Of a stretch of DNA of 9,020 nucleotides, positions 1 to 6,205 are shown in pieces. Each line of letters opens with the position of its first letter. Positions within the stretch are counted from its first letter, which is position 1. A program made the translations under genes and the position numbers. The stretch is from Acidobacteriota bacterium (GTDB lineage: Bacteria; Acidobacteriota; UBA890; WLXD01): the NCBI GenBank assembly GCA_022571615.1, contig JACZXM010000083.1, positions 1 through 9,020 on the forward strand. Reading direction: 5' to 3'. The notes below the pieces were generated by a model. It made no database searches. It saw nothing but the letters and a program-made list of their open reading frames with translations, and was not told the origin of the DNA.

Positions 1-428
1 GTGGAGATGGACTGCGCCCTTCGTGAGACGATGTCCACAATTCCCTGTGTACCCCCCGAACGGTTTGTTACGGCGACCATGCCCCCTACCATAAGACTGA
101 AGAGGACGATCGAAGCGCTGTCCGGGTTGGATAAGGAATTTACTAGATACTTGTCCGCCACGCGCAGAAGTGCAGAGATGGGGTGAAATCCCTCTATAAA
201 AAAGGAGCCTAGGTAGATACCGCTCCCCAGAGCGAGGATTACCTGCCGGAACGCGATGGCGAGCGCGATGGCGAGAATCGGCGGCAGAATCGAAAGCCAG
301 CCGGGAATCGCCCGCGTGGAGCCGGTAGCGATGATCCGTCCCTGCCGGACGAGCTCGAGCTCGACCCGTCCGCCCCTGGTTTCGATTGCAGGTACCCGCG
401 CCGCGCAACTATACAGGCAGCAGGCCAC
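1..428 (-). CDS. nhaC: NhaC-family Na+/H+ antiporter, N-terminal part (runs off window)
   Basis: I recognise this by translating the minus strand; it is open from GTG at 428 to the window edge (142 codons, no stop). About 40 polar residues come first, then a membrane region beginning IPGWLSILPPILAIALAIAF (residues 41-60) and continuing RQVILALGSGIYLGSFFIEG. Further on is LFSLMVGGMVAVTNRSGGTQ (109-128), typical of NhaC-type antiporters, which exchange Na+ for H+ across the inner membrane. An in-frame TAG, the stop of the upstream gene, sits 9 bases before the GTG, so the start must lie at or inside 428. The Shine-Dalgarno match is weak and the exact start is uncertain. The short polar N-terminus looks like the end of an extra N-terminal domain seen in some family members. 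The gene is probably co-transcribed with the beta-barrel gene at 438-1052. The family call is firm; the ion specificity is inferred. Confidence 0.82.
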   Translation of the reverse strand, partial: MACCLYSCAARVPAIETRGGRVELELVRQGRIIATGSTRAIPGWLSILPPILAIALAIAFRQVILALGSGIYLGSFFIEGFHPISALLRVADKYLVNSLSNPDSASIVLFSLMVGGMVAVTNRSGGTQGIVDIVSRRAQSIS

Positions 429-436
429 GGCCTGCT
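419..436. repeat. 8-bp inverted repeat over the nhaC start
   Basis: AGCAGGCC, a 2-base spacer, then GGCCTGCT form a perfect inverted repeat just after the beta-barrel stop codon. The GTG start of the antiporter (426-428) falls in its centre. In RNA it would form about 7 pairs with a 4-base loop and could limit translation of nhaC. There is no T-run, so it does not look like a classical terminator. A role is inference only. Confidence 0.3.
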
Positions 437-437
437 T

Positions 438-1052
438 CTAGAAACGTAGCAGTAGGGTCGCCGAGAGTTCGAAATTGTGCAGCACGACGTCGCCCTGCAG
501 CCCCAGCAGGTTGACGAGATCCGGGTCCAGATCGGGGAGCTTGATCGGTGTGATGTGGTCGCGTAGATCGGCCCGCACACCCAAGCCCCCGAGCCCGAAC
601 CTTATGCCGACGCCGGCGTTGTACCCTATCGTGGTGTAGGAATCGATGTCGGGCTCCCCCCATGAGATCCGGTGCAGCCCGATGCCGGCAGCGACAAAGG
701 GCGAAACCGGGCCGGGCAGGATCTGGAACACAAGGCTTGCATCGCCGTACAGAAACTTGGCGCTCATCGTGGTGTCGCCGACGCCGAGGGTGACCGACGT
801 CGGGGTGTAGATCACGCTGACTTCGAATGCGAACAGCACCGCCCCGATCGTGATCCGACCACCGTAGACCGTTGCGTCGGTGATGGTCACCGATCCCAGC
901 GGGCCAATGACCGGAGCTCGCTCCAGCAGGTCATCGCCCACGAAACGCCCGAGCACGAACCCGATCTCCTGCGCCGATGCGCGCGCTGGCGCCAGGAAGG
1001 CGATCCCGGTCATCGTCAGCAGTACGAGGACAATGCATCTGTTCCGCGGCAT
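438..1052 (-). CDS. Secreted outer-membrane beta-barrel-like protein
   Basis: This encodes 204 residues. The N-terminus MPRNRCIVLVLLTMTGIAFL continues to an ASA-QE cleavage site after residue 27, a good Sec signal peptide. The mature part is rich in alternating hydrophobic/polar strands separated by Gly/Asp turns, with the pattern FVAAGIGLHRISW and the phrase YNAGVGIRFGLGGLGVRADL. The protein ends in LLLRF, and a C-terminal aromatic residue is typical of barrels inserted by BamA. Its size suits an 8-stranded OmpW/OmpA-like or OMP_b-brl domain. I cannot assign a specific family or ligand. The start is ATG at 1050-1052, with a modest CGGAG about 9 bases upstream. It lies 9 bases before the antiporter gene, suggesting one transcript. 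The alternative is a periplasmic all-beta protein. Confidence 0.75.
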   Translation of the reverse strand: MPRNRCIVLVLLTMTGIAFLAPARASAQEIGFVLGRFVGDDLLERAPVIGPLGSVTITDATVYGGRITIGAVLFAFEVSVIYTPTSVTLGVGDTTMSAKFLYGDASLVFQILPGPVSPFVAAGIGLHRISWGEPDIDSYTTIGYNAGVGIRFGLGGLGVRADLRDHITPIKLPDLDPDLVNLLGLQGDVVLHNFELSATLLLRF

Positions 1053-1192
1053 GCAGCGACTCCGTCAGGGCCAAGAGACAATCCACCACGGCCTGCTAGA
1101 ACCCTGCACAACCCCTCGACAACCGCGGTTCAGGCGACCGTTTCCGGTTAATCTACCGCGAACCACTACCACAGTTCTTCGGGAGGCCAAAT
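1053..1192. promoter_or_regulatory. Divergent intergenic region with promoters for both flanking genes
   Basis: These 140 bases separate the divergent beta-barrel gene (minus) and FAD oxidoreductase gene (plus), so promoters in both directions are expected. I see no convincing -35/-10 pair. The clearest signal is GGGAGG at 1181-1186, a Shine-Dalgarno 6 bases before the TTG at 1193. A 10-bp palindrome AACCGCGGTT lies at 1121-1130, but such short palindromes occur by chance at this window size. Confidence 0.4.
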
Positions 1193-2602
1193 TTGCGAGC
1201 CCGGATGCTCCCCGGGAGGACGGAGACACTGCCTCCTGCACTAGCGACGCGACTGCGGCAAGCCGTCGGCGATCGGCTGATGACAGGAACGTCGGTCCTC
1301 GATCAGCATGCCCGCGGTGAGGGATGGGACCGGCCCGTTCGTCCGGCGGCCGTGTGCTACCCGCACACCGACTCCGAGATCGCCGCGATCCTGTCCGCGT
1401 GTAACGAGCACCGTGTGCCGGTCGTTCCCTTTGGCGCCGGTAGCTCACTCGAGGGCCACGTTGTACCACTGTATGGCGGGGTCTCGCTCGATCTACGGCA
1501 GATGGATGCGGTTCTCGAGGTCAACGATCAGGATCTTGATTGTCGCGTCCAGGCGGGGGTAACGCGCAAGCAACTGCAGGAGCACCTGCGTTTTCGCGGG
1601 CTCTTCTTCCCGGTCGACCCAGGCGCCGATGCCACGCTCGGTGGAATGGTCGCCACCGGCGCCTCCGGCACGACCACCGTGCGCTACGGCGCGATGCGCG
1701 AAAACGTCCTCGGGTTGAGCGTAGTGCTGGCAGACGGCTCGATCATCCACACCGGCAGCCGAGCCAGGAAGTCCGCCGCCGGCTACGACCTGACGCGGCT
1801 CTTCATCGGCTCGGAGGGAACCCTCGGCGTAATCACCGAGGTCCAGCTCCGCCTGCACGGCATTCCCGAGTCGATCTCGGCGGCGGTGTGCCAGTTCGAC
1901 GACCTGGACGCGGCGGTCGATACGGTCATCGAGAGCATCCAGCTCGGCATCCCGGTGGCGCGCTGCGAGCTACTCGACCAGGTGCAGATGGGGGCGTGCA
2001 TTCGGCATTCCGGGCTCACCGAATACCGTGCCACGCCAACGCTGTTTTTCGAATTTCATGGTTCCGAGGCGGCGGTCCAGGAACACGCTCGGCAGGTCGG
2101 TGAGATCTGCCACACCCACGGCGGCAGCGAGTTCGAGTGGGCCACCCGGACCGAGGACCGCAGCCGGCTGTGGAAGGCGCGGCACGACGCGTTCTTTGCC
2201 GCACTGGCTCTGGCTCCCGGCAAACGCGGCCTCACAACCGACGCCTGCGTCCCGTTGTCACGGCTGGCCGAGTGCATCCGCGATACACAGCGCGACCTTA
2301 CCGAGTCGGGGCTACTGGCACCGATCGTCGGACATCTCGGGGACGGTAACTTTCACGCCGTCATCCTCTGCGACCCTGACGATCCGGACGAGGTGGGACG
2401 AGCCAAGGCGGTAAACGCGCGCCTGGCCAAGCGCGCCCTGTCGATGGGTGGCACTTGCACCGGTGAACACGGCGTCGGCTCTGGCAAGATCGACTTCATC
2501 GCCGCCGAGCACGGCGCCGGGATCGAGGTCATGCGCGCCATCAAGCAGGCACTCGATCCGAGGGGGATCATGAATCCAGGCAAGGTCTTCCGGGTCGGAT
2601 GA
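1193..2602 (+). CDS. FAD-linked D-lactate dehydrogenase / glycolate oxidase (GlcD/LDHD type)
   Basis: This is a 469-residue flavoenzyme of the FAD_binding_4 plus FAD-oxidase C family. It should oxidise a D-2-hydroxyacid such as D-lactate or glycolate to the 2-keto acid and pass electrons to a cytochrome or quinone. The PCMH-type FAD domain shows PFGAGSSLEG (79-88), PGADATLGGMVATGASGTT (143-161) and FIGSEGTLGVITE (204-216). The C-terminal catalytic domain shows KARHDAF (328-334), the metal/substrate motif HLGDGNFH (381-388), GEHGVGSGK (424-432) and the usual ending ALDPRGIMNPGKVF. The length matches mitochondrial-type LDHD. The TTG at 1193 has GGGAGG 6 bases upstream; ATG at 1205 is the alternative but is further from it. 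No glcE/glcF partners are adjacent, which favours a stand-alone LDHD-like enzyme. The exact substrate is not certain. Confidence 0.93.
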   Translation: MRARMLPGRTETLPPALATRLRQAVGDRLMTGTSVLDQHARGEGWDRPVRPAAVCYPHTDSEIAAILSACNEHRVPVVPFGAGSSLEGHVVPLYGGVSLDLRQMDAVLEVNDQDLDCRVQAGVTRKQLQEHLRFRGLFFPVDPGADATLGGMVATGASGTTTVRYGAMRENVLGLSVVLADGSIIHTGSRARKSAAGYDLTRLFIGSEGTLGVITEVQLRLHGIPESISAAVCQFDDLDAAVDTVIESIQLGIPVARCELLDQVQMGACIRHSGLTEYRATPTLFFEFHGSEAAVQEHARQVGEICHTHGGSEFEWATRTEDRSRLWKARHDAFFAALALAPGKRGLTTDACVPLSRLAECIRDTQRDLTESGLLAPIVGHLGDGNFHAVILCDPDDPDEVGRAKAVNARLAKRALSMGGTCTGEHGVGSGKIDFIAAEHGAGIEVMRAIKQALDPRGIMNPGKVFRVG

Positions 2603-2906
2603 ACCGGAGGGAACGCAGCAGGGGATGAGGTCGATCACGTCCTGGCGCTGTGGCCGGCTGGTCGAGATGTCAGGCAGCCCTCGAGGCGGTTCGCGAGCAC
2701 CGCGACGCGCGACAGGTCCCGCCTTCCCAGGGAGTAGCGCCTCTCCAGACCCCGAACGAGCTGTGGCGGTGGCGGCGCAGGAGGAGGGATTGGGCGCACG
2801 GCCTTTCTAGCCCGTCTCCGATCGTCAAACCCTAGAAAAGTCGGCGGCAGTGCCGGCCGTGCGCCCAATCCCTCCTCCTGCGCCAACCCTCCAGTAACGC
2901 AGTCCG
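2603..2906. other. Convergent intergenic spacer with long inverted repeat
   Basis: This 304-base gap lies between the 3' ends of the FAD oxidoreductase and DUF3179 genes. It contains the 30-bp inverted repeat listed separately. Between that repeat and the left gene, the minus strand keeps an open frame of 54 codons (GTG at 2797-2799 to stop at 2635-2637). It is Pro-rich first, then RRYSLGRRDLSRVAVLANRL. I recognise no family and see no clear ribosome binding site, so I do not call it a gene. It may be the remnant of a mobile element or a chance frame. Confidence 0.6.
2774..2884. repeat. 30-bp perfect inverted repeat forming a long hairpin
   Basis: The left arm 2774-2803 (begins GGCGCAGGAGGAGGGATTGG) is the exact reverse complement of the right arm 2855-2884. 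Inside it, TTTCTAG (2804-2810) pairs with CTAGAAA (2832-2838), extending the stem across a 16-base one-sided bulge (2839-2854). The terminal loop is about 21 bases. There is no T-tract after either arm, so it is not a standard Rho-independent terminator. Its place between convergent genes still fits a bidirectional transcription barrier. Alternatives are a MITE-like non-autonomous element or a foldable insertion site. Confidence 0.85.
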
Positions 2907-4196
2907 CTAACGGGCGCCGGGCGGCGAGCCCAGGGCAGGTTCGGTCTCGGCTGGACCGGTTGGCCCTCCGCGGCCGGCGGGAAGGCCTCCGGCCGTGTAG
3001 ACGCGAGTGTCCGGGTGGTGGTTGTGCCAGTCGAACCAGAAGTCCTTTGTCGCCGCCAGGGGCTCCAGCTCGCTGCCAATCATGGGGCCACTGGTGGCAA
3101 GGCCGGCAAAGTTCCATTCGCTTCCGGTCTGCACGTCGATGAACACCGGCGGCTCGCTCTCGGGCCTGGCGTATAGGTCGAGCACCCGCCCGTTGACCCG
3201 ACGGTCGAACACCCGTACCGAACGGCCGTCAGCGGCGCAGGCCACCAGCAGCGCCGTTGTGCCGACCTGGTCGGCGATCGGCGTCTGGGCGGCAATCGTG
3301 TCGAGCGGATAGGCGATCGCTCGGCCCTGCACCACGAGTCCGACAACGATGTCGCGCCCCTGTAGATCCCCAAGCGGGCGCAGCGCCGCGGGCAGCGGCA
3401 GCCCTTGGACCTCCTGTTCCCAGTCCGCTCCTAGGTAACGATCGGTCCGCTCGTCCTCGGGCAGCATGACGATTGTGTCGGGATACTCGGTGCCCCAGAT
3501 GCCGAAAGCGATCTCCTGAAACCGTATCCCGCGTAGCCGCTCGCCGGTGAGCGGCCCCTGCAGGGCCTCGCCGGTCACCTGCTGCCACCAAGTCCCGGTC
3601 TCGACATCCTCCATCACGAAGTTCTGGTTGTTGATCGCGGTGAGCCGGAAATGTAGCGTCACACCGCGGACAACAGAGCTCCACACCAGACCGGTGTGGC
3701 ACAGAGTTCAGTAGGTCACCACGTAGGGCTCGGACCCGAGCTGGTCGTTGACCACGTGATAGTACCCGAGCAAGCGCACCGGATACGCTTTGGCGTCATC
3801 GCCGATGCGCACACCCAGAACCATGTCGCCCGGCTCCACGTGCCGGGCATCGGAAACCTCCACGAACCGCAGGTTGCTCACCGGGGCGAACATCCACTCG
3901 AACAGGTTCTGCCGCGCCAACACCGCCGAGACCATCAGCACGAGCACCGGAATGCTGGTCAGCGCACGGTAGCCCCAGGAACGTCGACGTTTCCACGAAC
4001 GCGCCGTCAGCAACGTTCCGGCAACCGCGAGCAGCAACGTCAACCAGGGCCGTAGCTGCCGTAGCTCGAAGGCAAGGGCAATGTCACCTTCGCTCTGAGC
4101 CGCAAACGGCCGCAACAGAGCTTCGGGCGCCACCAGCACCAGGGGCGCCACGAGAGCCATCACCACGACCGCCAGCATGGCGGCGTGTCGTCTCAT
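2907..4196 (-). CDS. DUF3179 membrane-anchored selenoprotein (UxxC), read through an in-frame TGA
   Basis: Read as one frame with TGA 3708-3710 as selenocysteine, this gives 429 residues ending at TAG. Residues 5-25, 50-64 and 79-96 are hydrophobic, with KRRRSWGYR between the last two. By the positive-inside rule the C-terminal part is outside the cytoplasm. The DUF3179 domain follows: LRFVEVSDARHVEPGDMVLG (109-128), DDAKAYPVRLLGYYHVVND, then VVTY-U163-TLC166-HTGLVW. Family members have CxxC at this point. The domain continues WWQQVTGEALQGPLTGERL and YPDTIVML. A second, diverged copy covers about residues 278-400 (GRAIAYPLDTI, FDRRVNGR, HHPDTRVY) without the CxxC. A Pro/Gly-rich tail ends the protein. 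The ATG overlaps the aminotransferase stop (ATGA, 4193-4196), so it is the last gene of a coupled trio. The family's function is unknown; a thiol/selenol redox role is inferred. The alternative is a pseudogene with a Cys-to-stop change. Confidence 0.85.
3681..3699 (-). promoter_or_regulatory. Bacterial SECIS-like mRNA hairpin
   Basis: On the coding (minus) strand, 8 bases after the TGA, CCACACC-GGTCT-GGTGTGG forms a 7-bp perfect stem with a 5-base loop. The loop starts 16 bases after the TGA and its first bases are G. GGUCU is also, from memory, the SelB-contacting apical loop of the E. coli fdhF SECIS. A lower 3-bp helix (3706-3708 with 3672-3674) may extend it across an internal loop. Stem length, loop size and position fit the loose bacterial SECIS consensus, although the spacing is at the short end. 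Confidence 0.78.
3708..3710 (-). other. Probable selenocysteine codon (in-frame UGA, Sec163)
   Basis: TGA interrupts the DUF3179 frame between VVTY and TLCHTGLVW. It takes the position of the first Cys in the family's conserved CxxC (commonly VTYCPLC), giving UxxC. Both sides keep the same frame and full domain similarity. TGC or TGT to TGA is a single-base difference. A general TGA reassignment is unlikely because five other genes in the window end in TGA at sensible places. Confidence 0.83.
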
Positions 4197-5497
4197 GACG
4201 CCACCGCGTCGCAGGCTCGAGCCAGTCGCTCGAGACCCTCGTCGATTTCCGCCTCGGTAACCAGCAGCGAGGGGCCGATGCGGATGACCTGCCCGTGGAG
4301 CCCGCCAGCGCCGAGCAGCAGTCCCTCGGCCTTGGCAGCCTGCAGTAGGGCGACGGTCTTGGCGGGGCTCGGCCGCTTGCTTTCGCGGTCCTGCACCAGC
4401 TCTAGCCCCATCATCAGGCCCATACCGCGGACCTCACCGATCCAGGCGTGGTGCCGCTGCAGATGCTCGAGCCCGGTGCGCAGCTGCGCACCGCGGGCAG
4501 CCGCGTTGTCGGGCGCCCGCTCGCGCTCGAGGATCTCCAGCGTTGTGCCAGCCGCCGCCATGCAGACTGGGTTGCCACCGAACGTCGAGATGGTCTTGGC
4601 CCGCCACGATGCGGCGATCTCGTCGGTGGTGATGGTGGCGGCCACCGGCCAGCCGTTGGCAATGCCCTTGGCCATGACCATGATGTCGGGTGTCACGTCC
4701 CAGTGCTCGATGCCGAACCACCGCGTTCCTGTGCGCCCGAACCCTGCCTGCACCTCATCGCAGATGAACAGGGCGCCGTAGGACCGAATCAGCTCCACGG
4801 CACGCTGGAAGTAGCCAACCGGTGGGACAATGCAGCCGCCCACCCCGAGGATGGTCTCGGCGATGAACGCCGCCGGCTTCCCGTCCGTGGTGGTCTCGAT
4901 CACCTCCTCGAGATCCCGCAGGTAGAAGTCCACCAGCTCCTCGTCGCTCGCAGCCTCGATCGGCGCGCGGTACGGATAGGGAGCCATGACATGCTTGACG
5001 CCTGCGTAGCTGCTGGGCAGCGGGCGCCACGGAGCATGCGCGGTGATGTTGGTGGCCAACATGCTGCGGCCCGCGTAAGCGTGGCGCAGCGCGATCACCT
5101 CGGACCGGCCGGTATGCATGCACGCCAGCATCACCGCTGTCTCAACCGCCTCGGTGCCGCTGTTGGTGAACATCGTCCGCCGCAGCTCGCCGGGTGCGAT
5201 CCTCGACAGTCGGCGCGCAACCGCGACCTGCGGTTCTGTGACGTACAGCGTGGAGGTGTGCCCGAGCTTCTGTGCCTGGGCTTGCACCGCTGCCACGACC
5301 TCCGGGTGACAGTGCCCCACCGAGGTCGTCAGAATGCCCGCGAACAGATCGAGGTACTCACGGCCCTCGACATCGCGCACCCTGCAGCCGCTCCCCTGGG
5401 CGAGCTCGAGCGGCTCCTGGTAGTAGGTCGCCACGCACGGAAACAGCAAGTCCATTTGCGCTTCGCGCAGCTCGCCAACGCCGATCGCCTCGGTCAC
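4193..5497 (-). CDS. Class III PLP-dependent aminotransferase (AGXT2-like)
   Basis: This encodes 434 residues with all hallmarks of class III (omega/GABA-type) aminotransferases. YLDLFAGILTTSVGHCHPEV (48-67) and TNSGTEAVETA (111-121) form part of the cofactor phosphate site. CDEVQAGFGRTG (246-257) carries the PLP-ring Asp247. MVMAKGIANGWP (273-284) carries the Schiff-base Lys277, and STFGGNP (304-310) supplies the second phosphate contact from the partner subunit. The opening FPCVATYYQEPLELAQGSG resembles alanine-glyoxylate aminotransferase 2 and related enzymes, which move an amino group from alanine or an omega-amino acid to glyoxylate or pyruvate. The substrate cannot be read from sequence. 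The GTG start at 5497 overlaps the DUF4126 stop (GTGA, 5494-5497). The open frame extends far upstream only because it shadows DUF4126. The stop overlaps the DUF3179 start. Confidence 0.93.
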   Translation of the reverse strand: MTEAIGVGELREAQMDLLFPCVATYYQEPLELAQGSGCRVRDVEGREYLDLFAGILTTSVGHCHPEVVAAVQAQAQKLGHTSTLYVTEPQVAVARRLSRIAPGELRRTMFTNSGTEAVETAVMLACMHTGRSEVIALRHAYAGRSMLATNITAHAPWRPLPSSYAGVKHVMAPYPYRAPIEAASDEELVDFYLRDLEEVIETTTDGKPAAFIAETILGVGGCIVPPVGYFQRAVELIRSYGALFICDEVQAGFGRTGTRWFGIEHWDVTPDIMVMAKGIANGWPVAATITTDEIAASWRAKTISTFGGNPVCMAAAGTTLEILERERAPDNAAARGAQLRTGLEHLQRHHAWIGEVRGMGLMMGLELVQDRESKRPSPAKTVALLQAAKAEGLLLGAGGLHGQVIRIGPSLLVTEAEIDEGLERLARACDAVAS

Positions 5498-6090
5498 CGG
5501 CCTGCCCCGCGGGCCAAGTCCGCGTCCCCGGCGCCGGAACGGCGATGCGCCAGCAGATAGAACACGAACAAGCACAGCACCGCCACTGCGAGCGTGAAGG
5601 TGACCACGGGCAGGAACAGCGAGACGACGCTGCCCGACAAGCTTGCCGCGTCCTCGGAGGCGCTGATCAGCGGGTTGGCGAGCCCACCGGTGCCGGTGCT
5701 CGAGACGACTCGCAGCGTCGCCTTGGCCGCGTGCACGCCGCCGGCTGCCGCTCCACCCAGGATCACTCCGACCACCAGCCCCGTTAGTGGATCCAATGAG
5801 GTGATTGGCGCCGCCGCCACGAGCGCACCGGCCACCGGACGAACCAGCGTCCCTGCGGTGTCGAGAAAATGATCGACAAGCGGGAACTTGTCTCCCACCA
5901 CCTCGATGCACACGGCCACCCCGAACACGATCAGCGCCGGTGTCGTGCTCATCCACGCGAAGGGGGCGCTCAGGGGCACGAGCTCGAGGCGACCGGCCAC
6001 CCCTACCACAAACAGTGGAAGGAACGCCCGCAAGCCGGCGCTCGCCGCCAGTCCCACGCCCATCATGATCTGCCACGCAAGCTCGACCAT
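5494..6090 (-). CDS. DUF4126 family membrane protein
   Basis: This encodes 198 residues and is strongly hydrophobic. It has the DUF4126 signature near the N-terminus (MMGVGLAASAGLRAFLPLFV, 9-28) followed by GVAGRLELVPLSAPFAWM. It continues with CIEVVGDKFPLVDHFLDTAG (61-80) and VRPVAGALVAAAPI. About four to five membrane segments are visible, including a clear last one (about 158-182) before a short charged tail. The function of the family is unknown; it is an integral inner-membrane protein. The start is ATG at 6088-6090. I see no Shine-Dalgarno; a TATCAT (6097-6102, minus strand) lies only 6 bases upstream, so a near-leaderless transcript or coupling to the gene upstream is possible. Its stop overlaps the aminotransferase GTG, so the two are translationally coupled. 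Confidence 0.85.
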   Translation of the reverse strand: MVELAWQIMMGVGLAASAGLRAFLPLFVVGVAGRLELVPLSAPFAWMSTTPALIVFGVAVCIEVVGDKFPLVDHFLDTAGTLVRPVAGALVAAAPITSLDPLTGLVVGVILGGAAAGGVHAAKATLRVVSSTGTGGLANPLISASEDAASLSGSVVSLFLPVVTFTLAVAVLCLFVFYLLAHRRSGAGDADLARGAGR

Positions 6091-6205
6091 GCGCGGATGA
6101 TAGCAGCCCGCGGCAAGAGTGGCCCGGGCCGCGCGCTGGCGGGCTCAGGCAAGGCGGGCTTCGCACCTCGACGCCGGATCATCGGATGCGAGGTCCAACA
6201 CAGCG

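Noticed and set aside
1..186. 61-codon plus-strand frame at the left edge
   Set aside because: It is antisense to the clear NhaC-type coding sequence and has no features of its own.
350..365. 14-bp palindrome of repeated GAGCTC
   Set aside because: It lies within the antiporter coding sequence and reflects Glu-Leu-Glu-Leu codons, so it is likely incidental.
424..1097. Direct repeat CCACGGCCTGCT near 425 and 1085
   Set aside because: A 12-base match is expected a few times by chance in a 9 kb GC-rich window.
2907..3686. A separate gene starting at GTG 3684-3686
   Set aside because: It begins in the middle of the DUF3179 domain, has no Shine-Dalgarno, and the GTG lies in the SECIS-like stem. 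It is better read as the continuation of the 2907-4196 frame.
3708..3710. TGA as Trp or Gly under a changed genetic code
   Set aside because: Five other genes (ending at 2602, 4193, 5494, 6206 and 8428) end at TGA in the expected place, two of them in start/stop overlaps.
4448..5560. 370-codon open frame on the plus strand
   Set aside because: It is antisense to the well-supported aminotransferase and has no recognisable domain; long antisense frames are common in GC-rich DNA.
5498..6166. N-terminal extension of the aminotransferase frame upstream of 5497
   Set aside because: It overlaps the DUF4126 gene out of frame and does not resemble any aminotransferase N-terminus; the GTGA coupling gives a natural start.
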